The position numbers were made by a program, and so were the translations under genes. The notes beneath the pieces were generated by a model. It saw nothing but the letters and a program-made list of their open reading frames with translations, searched no databases and was not told the origin of the DNA. From a virus, in the IMG/VR virus record IMGVR_UViG_3300047409_000056, positions 1-54,494 of that record: a stretch of DNA of 54,494 bases, one strand, 5' to 3'. Positions 8,702-16,750 of this stretch are shown here, in pieces; position 1 is the first letter of the stretch; each line of letters starts with the position of its first letter.

Positions 8702-9312
8702 TCGACGCGGGTATCTCTACCGGACTATCGTTCGCGGCACTTCGTGAGGCCAACCGAGAAAGGTGCCCGCTGTTCAAGAACGCCAAAGGCGAGACGGCGC
8801 ACAGCGGCGCGGATTGGAACTCGGAAGATTGGATGGTCGCGATCCTGGGGGAACTCGGGGAGGCGTCCAACATCCTGAAGAAAATCCGCCGGGGCGATTT
8901 CACCGTGGAAGAGATGCACGATCCGCTGGCCCGAGAGTTTTCCGACACGATCATCTACCTCGACCTGATGGCGATGCAGTTGGGGTTCGAAACCTATAAA
9001 TACGATTTCGCCCAGCTACGGCTTTTCACGAAGAAGAACGTCCCGCCGGGACAGAGTTTGAACCAACTCATGGTCGGCGCGTTTTACCACGCGGGCACGA
9101 TGGTTGGGCATTTGAGCCTACCTCGCGACAATGTTCGTTTCGAGGCAAGACTTGTCACAGGTATCCATTGGGTGTTATACTACGTGGATCGGTTGGCGGA
9201 TTGTTGCGGGATAAATCTCGACGAAGCCGTCAAGCGAACCTTCAACATGAAGAGCCGACAATTGGACCTCCCGCTGTTCCTGACGGACGGGGGGCCGATC
9301 CGCGAGAAGTAA
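8698..9312 (+). CDS. MazG-like nucleotide pyrophosphohydrolase
   Basis: A 204-aa protein with the all-alpha NTP pyrophosphatase pattern: GELGEASNILKKIRRGD (about residues 50-66) and REFSDTIIYLDLMAMQLG (about 79-96), giving the paired acidic metal-binding helices of MazG/dUTPase-like enzymes. The C-terminal half is less familiar. Such enzymes clean or adjust nucleotide pools, or lower ppGpp-type signals in infected cells. Its ATG overlaps the methyltransferase stop, indicating translational coupling. Its own TAA stop lies inside the palindrome at 9305-9317. Confidence 0.78.
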   Translation: MIDAGISTGLSFAALREANRERCPLFKNAKGETAHSGADWNSEDWMVAILGELGEASNILKKIRRGDFTVEEMHDPLAREFSDTIIYLDLMAMQLGFETYKYDFAQLRLFTKKNVPPGQSLNQLMVGAFYHAGTMVGHLSLPRDNVRFEARLVTGIHWVLYYVDRLADCCGINLDEAVKRTFNMKSRQLDLPLFLTDGGPIREK

Positions 9313-9333
9313 CTTCCAAAAACGGAGAGCCAA

Positions 9334-9693
9334 GTGGCAACCATTGACGAAATAACCAAAGAAGCGAATAAGATCGACTGGTTTCTGGTGGCGCTTTGTC
9401 AGTATGGCGGCAAAGCCCGACCGGTTTTTCGAGCCACGTTCCAACGCCGTACGGCCAATGGAGCGACCGAGACGGTATTCAATTCTTACGAGGACGCTCC
9501 CGATGCGTTCACGGCGGTATCAAATGCGTTCAAGCAATGCAAATCCATGGCGAAGGCTTTGAACCTTCCGAAGCCGGGACACGCTTTGCCTTACGAATTG
9601 GAGAAAGCCCTGTGTATCGCGGCGGACGATAACTTGTCCGCGAGGAAAAAATCCGGTGCGCCCGGAAGAACGTATCGAAAAGGCCACCTGTAA
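9334..9693 (+). CDS. Hypothetical early protein (119 aa)
   Basis: No family recognised. It starts at GTG with CGGAGAG about 4 bases upstream. It has an N-terminal mixed region rich in aromatic residues (FLVALCQYGGKARPVFRATF), then a helical part and a basic tail (ARKKSGAPGRTYRKGHL). It overlaps the next gene by 38 bases in another frame. Its place between MazG-like and VRR-NUC genes suggests an accessory replication or DNA-binding role. Confidence 0.65.
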   Translation: MATIDEITKEANKIDWFLVALCQYGGKARPVFRATFQRRTANGATETVFNSYEDAPDAFTAVSNAFKQCKSMAKALNLPKPGHALPYELEKALCIAADDNLSARKKSGAPGRTYRKGHL

Positions 9694-9946
9694 AGAGGCC
9701 ATACGAGCCGGATGGAGGACATTCAAACTGTCCTTCATCGGAACTCGTGGTGCGCCCGATCGTATATTCGGTCGGGGCGGTCGAACTGTACTCATTGAGT
9801 TCAAGGCTCCTGGCGAAGAGCCGACACGCCAGCAATCGAAACGTCATCGAGAACTTGTCGATGATTTTGGTTTCGAGGTGTATTGGGCCGACAATCTCGA
9901 CGATGCCCGACTGATCCTTGACCTAGTGGAGTTGTCAGATGTCTAG
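9656..9946 (+). CDS. VRR-NUC domain nuclease
   Basis: A 96-aa stand-alone VRR-NUC protein of the PD-(D/E)XK superfamily. Visible family features are GTRGAPDRIF (about residues 29-38), where the Asp is catalytic, and VLIEFKAPG (about 45-53), the ExK motif, then a glutamine-containing helix (RQQSKRHRELV). Stand-alone VRR-NUC proteins act on branched DNA and are regular partners of an SNF2-type helicase in phage replication cassettes, as here. It starts at GTG with GAGGAAAAAA upstream, inside the end of the previous gene. Confidence 0.92.
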   Translation: MRPEERIEKATCKEAIRAGWRTFKLSFIGTRGAPDRIFGRGGRTVLIEFKAPGEEPTRQQSKRHRELVDDFGFEVYWADNLDDARLILDLVELSDV

Positions 9947-10172
9947 AGACATATTCACCATCCCCGGCCTCGTGGAACAGATCGAAACCCTAGACCCTGG
10001 GGATGCGGATTTGTACTCCGATATCCCAGGCTTCGAAGGGCGGATCGAGCAGTGGACTGACAAGGCGATCCTCATTAAGCGGGTGTGGTTCCCGATCAGC
10101 CAACTGCGAAAATCCGAAGACGGCGATGAAATCTTCGCCTCGCTCTGGATACTGGAACAGAAAGGATACTGA
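9939..10172 (+). CDS. Hypothetical protein (77 aa)
   Basis: No family recognised. It is an acidic protein, beginning MSRDIFTIPGLVEQIETLDP, with a beta-rich looking middle (KAILIKRVWFPISQLR). It overlaps the VRR-NUC stop by eight bases and is followed after 18 bases by the SNF2 helicase, so it belongs to the same operon. Confidence 0.7.
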   Translation: MSRDIFTIPGLVEQIETLDPGDADLYSDIPGFEGRIEQWTDKAILIKRVWFPISQLRKSEDGDEIFASLWILEQKGY

Positions 10173-10190
10173 GATGAAAGGTTTCCCCCA

Positions 10191-11696
10191 ATGCCAGGAA
10201 GTAACTTCCACCAAGCACTGGTTCAGCGGCGCTCCTTTGCGCGACGCTGTTCGAACGATCTCCACGAATATCAGAGTAAACTCGCGATCCCTTTCCTCAT
10301 GGATAATCCGTTCAGCGCGGCGTTCATGGACATGGGCCTCGGGAAAACTGTCGCGATCCTAACCGTCCTGCAACGCCTGTTCACGAGAGGACAGATCAAC
10401 AAGGTTCTGATTATCGCTCCGCTACGTGTAGCCGTGCAGACATGGCCGCTCGAACTCAAGGAGTGGTCGCATACATGGTGGATGACCTACACCCTCATCC
10501 GCGCCGACGAACGCCACCCAGGTCTGCTAGACGCTCAATCGCAAGCGCGCAAGGCCAACCCACTCGCAGCCAACCACGCATCAGGCAAGGCCAAGACCGC
10601 CCACATCGAATTGCAGCGGCGGGAACTGGCCTCACAATCAACCATGATCCACATCATCAACCGGGAAGCCGTTGATTGGCTGGTGAAGTTCCATGGCAAG
10701 AACTGGCCGTACGACACGGTGATCGTGGACGAGAGCAAGAACTTCGCCGACAAGAACGCCGCCCGATGGAAAGCACTGAACAAGGTGCGGGCGTTTATGA
10801 CGCGGATGCACCTGTTGAGCGGGGTACCCGCGCCCGAAGGCATCGAGAACTACTTCGCGCAGATTTACCTTCTGGACCGGGGTGAACGCTTCGGCAGGAG
10901 CCTGACCGCGTTCCGCGAGAACTACATGATCCACCAGCCCTGGCAACACCGCTGGATACCTCGCGACGGCGCGGCGCTTCAGGTCGCGAACAAGATCAAA
11001 GACCTCTGCATCGTCATGCGGGAAGAGGACTTCCTGAAGCGGGATAAGGCTATCGTCATCGAACGTCCCATCCTGCTTGAGCCGGATGAACTCGGGCTGT
11101 ACGAAGAGTTTGAACGGACCATGATCCTCGACTTGCCTGAAGCCGAGATCGAAGCCAAGAGCGGCGGGTCGCTGGCCGGGAAGTTACTTCAGATGGCGAG
11201 CGGCGCGGTCTATGACGAAACCGGGGTGTGGCACCACATCCACGATCACAAGATCGAAGAACTGAAGGAGTTGGTCGCTGAGTCGCAGGGGTCGCCGCTG
11301 TTGGTGGCGTACTGGCATCGGTCTTCGCTGGAGCGGTTGCAGAAGGCTTTCCCCAAGGCGATCAAGATGGATCGCGAGGGGCGGTGTGTGAAGCCGTGGA
11401 ACGAGGGCAAGATCAAGATGCTCTTAGTCCACCCCAGGAGCGCCGGTCACGGTCTGAACATGCAGCATGGTCCCGGCCATATCCTGATATGGTTTGACAA
11501 TCCGATGCCTTTGGATGATTATTTGCAGATGAACAAACGCCTTGATCGACCAGGGCAGAAGAAGATCGTCCGTGTCTACCATCTGGTCGCCAGGGATACT
11601 GTTGACGCTACTGTCGTACCGGTCCTGCGCGGAAAGGATGACGCCCAGGATGCGGTGAAGAAATACATCCGCGACCTCAGAGGGAAATGGAAGTAA
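10191..11696 (+). CDS. SNF2-family DEAD/DEAH helicase
   Basis: A 501-aa superfamily 2 helicase. Motif I (MDMGLGKT, about residues 46-53), motif II (VDESKNF, about 178-184) and the C-terminal RecA-like domain with HPRSAGHGLN and a DRPGQ segment (about 408-465) are in order. SNF2 proteins of this phage type travel with VRR-NUC and VapE genes and probably remodel forks or displace proteins. The start at ATG 10191 (GAAAGG upstream) lies just before a dispersed palindrome that is read GSNF at residues 3-6; a second palindrome is read GKLLQ. The stop codon TAA lies inside the palindrome at 11689-11701. Confidence 0.94.
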   Translation: MPGSNFHQALVQRRSFARRCSNDLHEYQSKLAIPFLMDNPFSAAFMDMGLGKTVAILTVLQRLFTRGQINKVLIIAPLRVAVQTWPLELKEWSHTWWMTYTLIRADERHPGLLDAQSQARKANPLAANHASGKAKTAHIELQRRELASQSTMIHIINREAVDWLVKFHGKNWPYDTVIVDESKNFADKNAARWKALNKVRAFMTRMHLLSGVPAPEGIENYFAQIYLLDRGERFGRSLTAFRENYMIHQPWQHRWIPRDGAALQVANKIKDLCIVMREEDFLKRDKAIVIERPILLEPDELGLYEEFERTMILDLPEAEIEAKSGGSLAGKLLQMASGAVYDETGVWHHIHDHKIEELKELVAESQGSPLLVAYWHRSSLERLQKAFPKAIKMDREGRCVKPWNEGKIKMLLVHPRSAGHGLNMQHGPGHILIWFDNPMPLDDYLQMNKRLDRPGQKKIVRVYHLVARDTVDATVVPVLRGKDDAQDAVKKYIRDLRGKWK

Positions 11697-11701
11697 CTTC
11701 C
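11689..11701 (+). promoter_or_regulatory. Palindrome joining helicase stop to TerS start
   Basis: GGAAGTAACTTCC supplies the helicase TAA stop, and its GGAAG arm is the Shine-Dalgarno for the TerS ATG at 11703. The early replication block and the packaging block are therefore joined with no other spacer. Confidence 0.8.
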
Positions 11702-11702
11702 A

Positions 11703-12332
11703 ATGCCACCGACCGATAACGAACTGCTGGTGATGGGCGGCACGGTCACTGATCTTGCCGCCCTCTTCGGGATAGACCGAAAGGAGGTCCGCAGCCGGAT
11801 CGGGGATATCCCGCCACGCTCTAAGCGAGGCAACCTCGACGTGTGGCGAGTGCGGGACGTTGCTCCCCGGCTCGTCAAGATGGACGACAGCATGACTGAT
11901 TTGGTGCGCCGCGTCTTGGCGACGCATCACACTGATCTGCCCAAGATGCTGTCGAAAGAGTTCTGGTATGGGCAGAACCAACGGCTGAAGTATCTTCAAT
12001 CCGTTGGTGAACTGTGGGATACCGCCGCGATAGTTGATCTCTGCGGTGAGGTATTCAAGACGTTGCGCCTGTCGCTGATGCTGTCGGCGGATGCGGTAGG
12101 TCGTGAAACCGATCTGTCGCTGAAGCAGCGGCACATCATCGAAACCCTGATGCACACTGCCCTCAACGATGTTCGGGAGAAGCTAGTTGTCCGTCTCAGT
12201 GAACTCCGACCAGTCTCCCAGGGGAAAGCGTTTGCACCGAAAGAAAGTGCAGCCGATAATGGAGATAGTGGGTCAGGTTATGACCCCTGGGGAGGACTCG
12301 GCCCCCCTGAAGAGGGAGACGACGAATTTTGA
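11703..12332 (+). CDS. Terminase small subunit
   Basis: A 209-aa protein with an N-terminal winged helix-turn-helix (DLAALFGIDRKEVRSRI, about residues 18-34), like lambda Nu1/DUF1441-type small terminase subunits, followed by a long helical region for oligomer formation. It should recognise the packaging site and recruit the large subunit encoded next. The C-terminal coding part overlaps the start of the TerL frame. The identification rests on the domain pattern and position directly before TerL. Confidence 0.8.
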   Translation: MPPTDNELLVMGGTVTDLAALFGIDRKEVRSRIGDIPPRSKRGNLDVWRVRDVAPRLVKMDDSMTDLVRRVLATHHTDLPKMLSKEFWYGQNQRLKYLQSVGELWDTAAIVDLCGEVFKTLRLSLMLSADAVGRETDLSLKQRHIIETLMHTALNDVREKLVVRLSELRPVSQGKAFAPKESAADNGDSGSGYDPWGGLGPPEEGDDEF

Positions 12333-14454
12333 CACCGTAGAGGATATCCTTCTCGGGCTGTCGGAACTACTCCGACCGCCCGAGCGGATCAAGATTTCCG
12401 AAGCGGCTGAGAAATACGTCTACCTCAATAACCCCGGCTCGTACATCGGGCCGTATCGCAATGACATGGCTCCCTATATGGTCGAGCCTATGGATGTCTT
12501 GCAGAGCCGCACGATCTCCGCGACCGTGTTCGTCGGTCCCGCGCAGAGTGCGAAGACGCAAGGTCTGATCCTCAACTGGCTAGCATACTCGATCAAGGTT
12601 GACGGGATGGATATGATTATCTACTCCCCGACTCAATCCGCGTCGCGCGACTTCTCCATGCGGCGCGTGGATCGTATGCACCGGTATTCCCCTGCCCTCG
12701 GCGCGATGCGCCTCAAGTCGGCGTCGTACGATAACGTCTACGACAAGCAGTACACCAACGGCATGTTGCTGAACCTGGGTCATCCGTCCGTGACCGAGTT
12801 CGCGGGCCGACCGGTGGGTCGGATCGCGTTGACCGACTACGACCGGATGCCAGACGACATCGGGGGCGACGGCTCGCCGTTCGACCTGGGCAGTAAGCGA
12901 ACCACCACCTTCGGATCGTTCGCCATGACGGTCGCGGAGTCGTCGCCCTCGCGTGCGGTGGAAGACCCGCGATGGATCGCCAACACTCCCCACGAAGCCC
13001 CGCCGTGTAAGGGTATCCTGGCGCTCTATAACCGTGGGGATCGCCGTCGCTGGTACTGGCCGTGCCCGCATTGCGGAAGTTACTTCGAAGGAAAATGGGA
13101 GCAACTGGAATGGGACGTGAAGTACAGCCCACTTGCGTCTGCGGAGACTGCGCGTCTCGTATGTCCGGTCAACGGTTGCCGCATCGAGCAGAACAGCCGG
13201 TCGGTCATGCAGGAGTGGGGTATCTGGCTGAAGGACGGCGAAGCCCTCGACCCGAAGACCGGCAAGGTCTGCGGCCAATCCATGAGATCATCGACGGCAT
13301 CATTCTGGCTCAACGGAGTGGCCGCGAACTTTACGACGTGGACGAACCTCGTCAGCGCGTACTTGAACGCTTTAGGGGACTACGAGAAAACTGGCAGTGA
13401 AGACTCGCTAAAGAAATTCTACAACACCGACTTGGGTATGCCGTTCTTGCCCAAGTCGGAAGAGAGTTCGTTGCTTCCAGAGAACCTAATGGCGAGAGCC
13501 GAGATGTTCCCGCTCGCGGAAGTAACTTCCGAACAGCGCATCGACCGCATCTGGAACGTCAGGGTCGTCGGCGATATCATCCCCGAGCCGCTGGTACCAC
13601 CCGACGTGCGGTTCCTCGTGGCGACCGTGGACGTGCAGAATAACCTGTTCTCGGTTCAGGTCCACGGCATCCTGCCGGGTGAGCCGTTCGACATGATAAT
13701 CCTCGATCGGTTTCAGATCCGAAAGAGCCATCGCATGGACGGCCAGGGCGAAGCCTTCTGGGTCAAGCCGTCGTCGTATTTGGAGGATTGGAACGAGATC
13801 AAGACCGAGGTTATGGATCGGACCTATGCGCTATCGGACGGCACCGGTCGCCGCATGGCGATCCGCATGACCGGCTGTGACAGTGGCGGTCGAGAAGGCG
13901 TCACCACCAACGGCTACAATTTCTACCGGCTGTTGCGTAGCAATGGCGACGCGGCCCGGTTTCATCTCCTGAAGGGCGATCCGCTACCCACGCGGCCTCG
14001 GGCGCATATCCACTTCCCCGACAGCAACCGGCGGGATAAGCTGGCGGCTGCGCGCGGAGACGTGCCGGTGATGTTCCTCAATTCCAACATCCTGAAGGAC
14101 GCTCTGCGAGGTCGTGTCGAGTGCATGATCCCCGGCAAGGGAATGCTTCGCTTCGGACGGTGGTTGCCGGATGCGTGGTACAGCGAGATGTGCGTGGAAA
14201 CCCGCACCGACAAAGGTTGGCAGAACCCACAGAACCGCCGGAACGAGGCGTGGGATTTGGCCTATTACGCCATGGGTGTCTGCGTCAGTCCGTTGATCCG
14301 TGTCGAAGGTATCGACTGGACCCGTCCGCCTGGATGGGCGGCATCGTGGGACAACAACGACCTGATTAGCGCGGGCATAATACCGCGTTTCAAGCCCGCG
14401 TCGCGGGATGAACCAGAACTGAGTTTTGCGGATTTGGCCAGACGAATGGGGTAG
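12280..14454 (+). CDS. terL: Terminase large subunit, GpA family
   Basis: The ATPase-nuclease that cuts and packages DNA. It has RPPERIKISE near the N-terminus, a Walker-type loop (GPAQSAKTQ, about residues 86-94), a zinc-ribbon-like pair CPHC (about 262) and CPVNGC (about 295), and the nuclease domain with ATVDVQNN (about 447) and TGCDSGG (about 530), all typical of lambda GpA. The start is uncertain: the frame is open from TTG 12187; ATG 12259 and ATG 12280 are both possible and overlap TerS. Two palindromes are inside, one read GSYF between the zinc-ribbon cysteines and one EVTS. Confidence 0.95.
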   Translation: MTPGEDSAPLKRETTNFDTVEDILLGLSELLRPPERIKISEAAEKYVYLNNPGSYIGPYRNDMAPYMVEPMDVLQSRTISATVFVGPAQSAKTQGLILNWLAYSIKVDGMDMIIYSPTQSASRDFSMRRVDRMHRYSPALGAMRLKSASYDNVYDKQYTNGMLLNLGHPSVTEFAGRPVGRIALTDYDRMPDDIGGDGSPFDLGSKRTTTFGSFAMTVAESSPSRAVEDPRWIANTPHEAPPCKGILALYNRGDRRRWYWPCPHCGSYFEGKWEQLEWDVKYSPLASAETARLVCPVNGCRIEQNSRSVMQEWGIWLKDGEALDPKTGKVCGQSMRSSTASFWLNGVAANFTTWTNLVSAYLNALGDYEKTGSEDSLKKFYNTDLGMPFLPKSEESSLLPENLMARAEMFPLAEVTSEQRIDRIWNVRVVGDIIPEPLVPPDVRFLVATVDVQNNLFSVQVHGILPGEPFDMIILDRFQIRKSHRMDGQGEAFWVKPSSYLEDWNEIKTEVMDRTYALSDGTGRRMAIRMTGCDSGGREGVTTNGYNFYRLLRSNGDAARFHLLKGDPLPTRPRAHIHFPDSNRRDKLAAARGDVPVMFLNSNILKDALRGRVECMIPGKGMLRFGRWLPDAWYSEMCVETRTDKGWQNPQNRRNEAWDLAYYAMGVCVSPLIRVEGIDWTRPPGWAASWDNNDLISAGIIPRFKPASRDEPELSFADLARRMG

Positions 14455-14531
14455 CGGAAGTTACTTCCGAGGACCGTATTGCATTCCAATTACACTTCGG
14501 CTATTGTGCCTTTCTCATGGGGGCCGTCCGG

Positions 14532-14765
14532 ATGCCTGACTTTGATCCCTGCCAACTACTGCGCGATGCGGATAAAGCCTGGTTCGAATTGAACACGGGC
14601 GGAGCCGTGCGTATGGTCCGCGATCAGAATGGCGAACAGATCGAATATTCATCCGCTAACCGGGCCGGTCTGCTGAACATGATCTACGCTTTGCAGAAAC
14701 TCTGCCCCACCTACACGTCAATCGCGTTGCCGCCCGGTCCTCGTCCCATGAAATATTTCTACTAA
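14532..14765 (+). CDS. gpW-like head-tail joining protein
   Basis: A 77-aa protein with the gpW pattern: an N-terminal helix (DADKAWFELNTG), a beta hairpin (AVRMVRDQNGEQIEYSS) and a C-terminal helix (NRAGLLNMIYALQKL). gpW plugs the portal and prepares it for the tail. It lies between TerL and portal, exactly as in lambda. ATG 14532 with GGGGG upstream is preferred to ATG 14517, which lacks a ribosome site. Its TAA overlaps the portal ATG (TAATG). Confidence 0.88.
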   Translation: MPDFDPCQLLRDADKAWFELNTGGAVRMVRDQNGEQIEYSSANRAGLLNMIYALQKLCPTYTSIALPPGPRPMKYFY

Positions 14766-16402
14766 TGGCGAACGCATCCGCCATCATCCTCGACAGCGGG
14801 GCGCTTGAAGGCGCGGACAAGTTCAGCCGTGAGACGGCGCTGTGGTCGCCGTCGATGGGTTCACCGGATCAGGTCATCAACAACGCGAAACCGATGGCGG
14901 ATGCCAGAGGTCGCGATACCGTCCGCAACAGCGGCATGGCCTACGGCGCGGTGGCGTTGCACAAGGACGGCATCGTCGGAGCGCAATACCGGTTGAACGC
15001 CACCCCGCACTGGCGGTTCCTGTCGGCCTATTCCAAGGGCTTCGATGAAACCTGGGCCGACGAATTTCAGCAGATCGTCGAAGCCCGGTTCAGTATGCTT
15101 GCCGACAGCGAGAAATGTTGGCTGGACGCTCAAGGCGTCAATACCCTGACCGGCCTCGTGCGGCTGGCGATAGGTGTGTTCCTCATAACCGGCGAGGTCA
15201 TCGGCTCTGTCGAGTGGCTTCGCAAACCTAACCGGCCCATCAACACCGCGTTTCAGATGGTCAGTAGCGACAGACTGTGCAACCCCAACGGTATGTCGGA
15301 CGACCGCTTTATGAGACGCGGTGTTGAGCGTGATGCCAATGGTCAGGCTCTTGCTTACCATTTTCGCATGGGCGATCAGTTCGACCATTTCAGCGGTGCG
15401 TTCTCGGCGACGTGGCGACGGGTTCCCGCCGAGAAGCCGTGGGGTCGCAAACAGGTCATCCACATCATCGAACAGGGGATGATGGATCAGACCCGTGGCA
15501 TATCCGACATGGTTGCCACGTTGAAGAACATGCGGATGACCAAGAAGTTCGCAGAGGTCACTTTGCAGAACGCGGTCATCAACGCGACTTATGCCGCCGC
15601 CATCGAGTCGGAATTACCGAACGACATGGTTGCTGCGGCGCTCGGACAGGCCGGTGGTGACACGAACGCCGGAATGCTCGGCATGTATCGCTCCTACATG
15701 GGAGCCTTGGGCGAGTACCTCGACGCCGCGAACAACATCCGCATCGACGGCGCGATGATCCCCCACCTTTTCCCCGGAACTAAACTCAACATGCAGCCCG
15801 CCAAGACGACGGGTGGGATAGGCACGTCTTTCGAAGAGAGCCTGTTGCGTCACACGGCGGCGTCGCTCGGGCTGTCGTACGAAGAGTTCTCTCGCGATTT
15901 CAGCAAGACCAACTATTCCAGCGGCAAGGCCGCGATGGGTGTCTCGCAAAAGTTCATGGCCTCGCGCAAGAAGCACGTCGCGGATCGGTTCGCGTGCGAC
16001 CTCTACGCTTTGGTGCTGGAAGAAGAGATGTCCAACGGCAACGTACCGTTGCCTCGCGGCCAGAAGCGCGATGTTTTCTACCGAGATAATGGGATGGCTA
16101 AAGAGGCGTTCACCCGCTGTCAGTGGATCGGGTCTGGGTCTGGACAGGTTGATGAACTGCGGGAGACGCAAGCGGCTGGTCTGCGGATCGCCATGGGTAT
16201 CTCCACCTATGCGCTTGAAGGTGCCCGCCTTGGTATCGACTGGCGTGAACTCTTCGAGCAGTGCGCGCGTGAACGGGCGCTGATGGACAAATACGGTCTG
16301 ACGTTCGACATGACGACGACGAAGCCGACCGGCGCTTCAGCAACGGCGGCGGACCCAGAGGCGGATGCCGGTCCTAAGTCAACCGAGGCCGCAGCAACAT
16401 GA
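14765..16402 (+). CDS. Portal protein, lambda gpB family
   Basis: A 545-aa lambda-type portal protein that forms the dodecameric ring for DNA entry. Family features include DARGRDTVRNSGMA (about residue 46 on), the LTGLVRLAIGVFLITGEV segment (about 128-145) and SYEEFSRDFSKTNYSSGKAAM (about residues 375-395, a hallmark of the family). The C-terminus is Ala/Thr-rich and probably disordered. It is translationally coupled to gpW. The next gene follows after a palindrome. Confidence 0.96.
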   Translation: MANASAIILDSGALEGADKFSRETALWSPSMGSPDQVINNAKPMADARGRDTVRNSGMAYGAVALHKDGIVGAQYRLNATPHWRFLSAYSKGFDETWADEFQQIVEARFSMLADSEKCWLDAQGVNTLTGLVRLAIGVFLITGEVIGSVEWLRKPNRPINTAFQMVSSDRLCNPNGMSDDRFMRRGVERDANGQALAYHFRMGDQFDHFSGAFSATWRRVPAEKPWGRKQVIHIIEQGMMDQTRGISDMVATLKNMRMTKKFAEVTLQNAVINATYAAAIESELPNDMVAAALGQAGGDTNAGMLGMYRSYMGALGEYLDAANNIRIDGAMIPHLFPGTKLNMQPAKTTGGIGTSFEESLLRHTAASLGLSYEEFSRDFSKTNYSSGKAAMGVSQKFMASRKKHVADRFACDLYALVLEEEMSNGNVPLPRGQKRDVFYRDNGMAKEAFTRCQWIGSGSGQVDELRETQAAGLRIAMGISTYALEGARLGIDWRELFEQCARERALMDKYGLTFDMTTTKPTGASATAADPEADAGPKSTEAAAT

Positions 16403-16412
16403 CCTTGTTTTT

Positions 16413-16425
16413 GGAAGTAACTTCC
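16413..16425 (+). promoter_or_regulatory. Palindrome as ribosome site of the 16427 gene
   Basis: GGAAGTAACTTCC lies 1 base before the ATG at 16427 and 10 bases after the portal stop. Its GGAAG arm is the only plausible Shine-Dalgarno. Confidence 0.75.
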
Positions 16426-16426
16426 A

Positions 16427-16750
16427 ATGTATGATCCTCTCGACGCACGCATCCCGCTGCTCCATTCCGGCATGAGTATCGCGCTTCGTGATACTTTCGA
16501 CGCGGATGACAGCATTTGGGTTCCGTTGGAATATGGCGGCGTGAGTGCTCGCGCTAACGCTCTCGGCTCGTTGCCGTCTCACGCTCGTATTCCGGTGCTT
16601 CAAGGCGGCTTAACTCTGTCCCCGGCTCAGATCGCCGGGATCAATCCCGGTTCGGCAAATCTTCTCGGGCTGGAAAATCAGGCCGGTAACTGGAATTGGG
16701 AAAACGGCGATCCCGTGACATGGCCGCAAGGGGGCAATCCGAATGCCTAA
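16427..16750 (+). CDS. Hypothetical structural-region protein (107 aa)
   Basis: No family recognised. A Gly/Asn-rich sequence with a hydrophobic first half (IPLLHSGMSIALRD) and a C-terminal NWNWENGDPVTWPQGG segment. It overlaps the next gene by eight bases, so the two are coupled. It may be a small decoration protein or help assemble the fibre protein encoded next. Confidence 0.72.
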   Translation: MYDPLDARIPLLHSGMSIALRDTFDADDSIWVPLEYGGVSARANALGSLPSHARIPVLQGGLTLSPAQIAGINPGSANLLGLENQAGNWNWENGDPVTWPQGGNPNA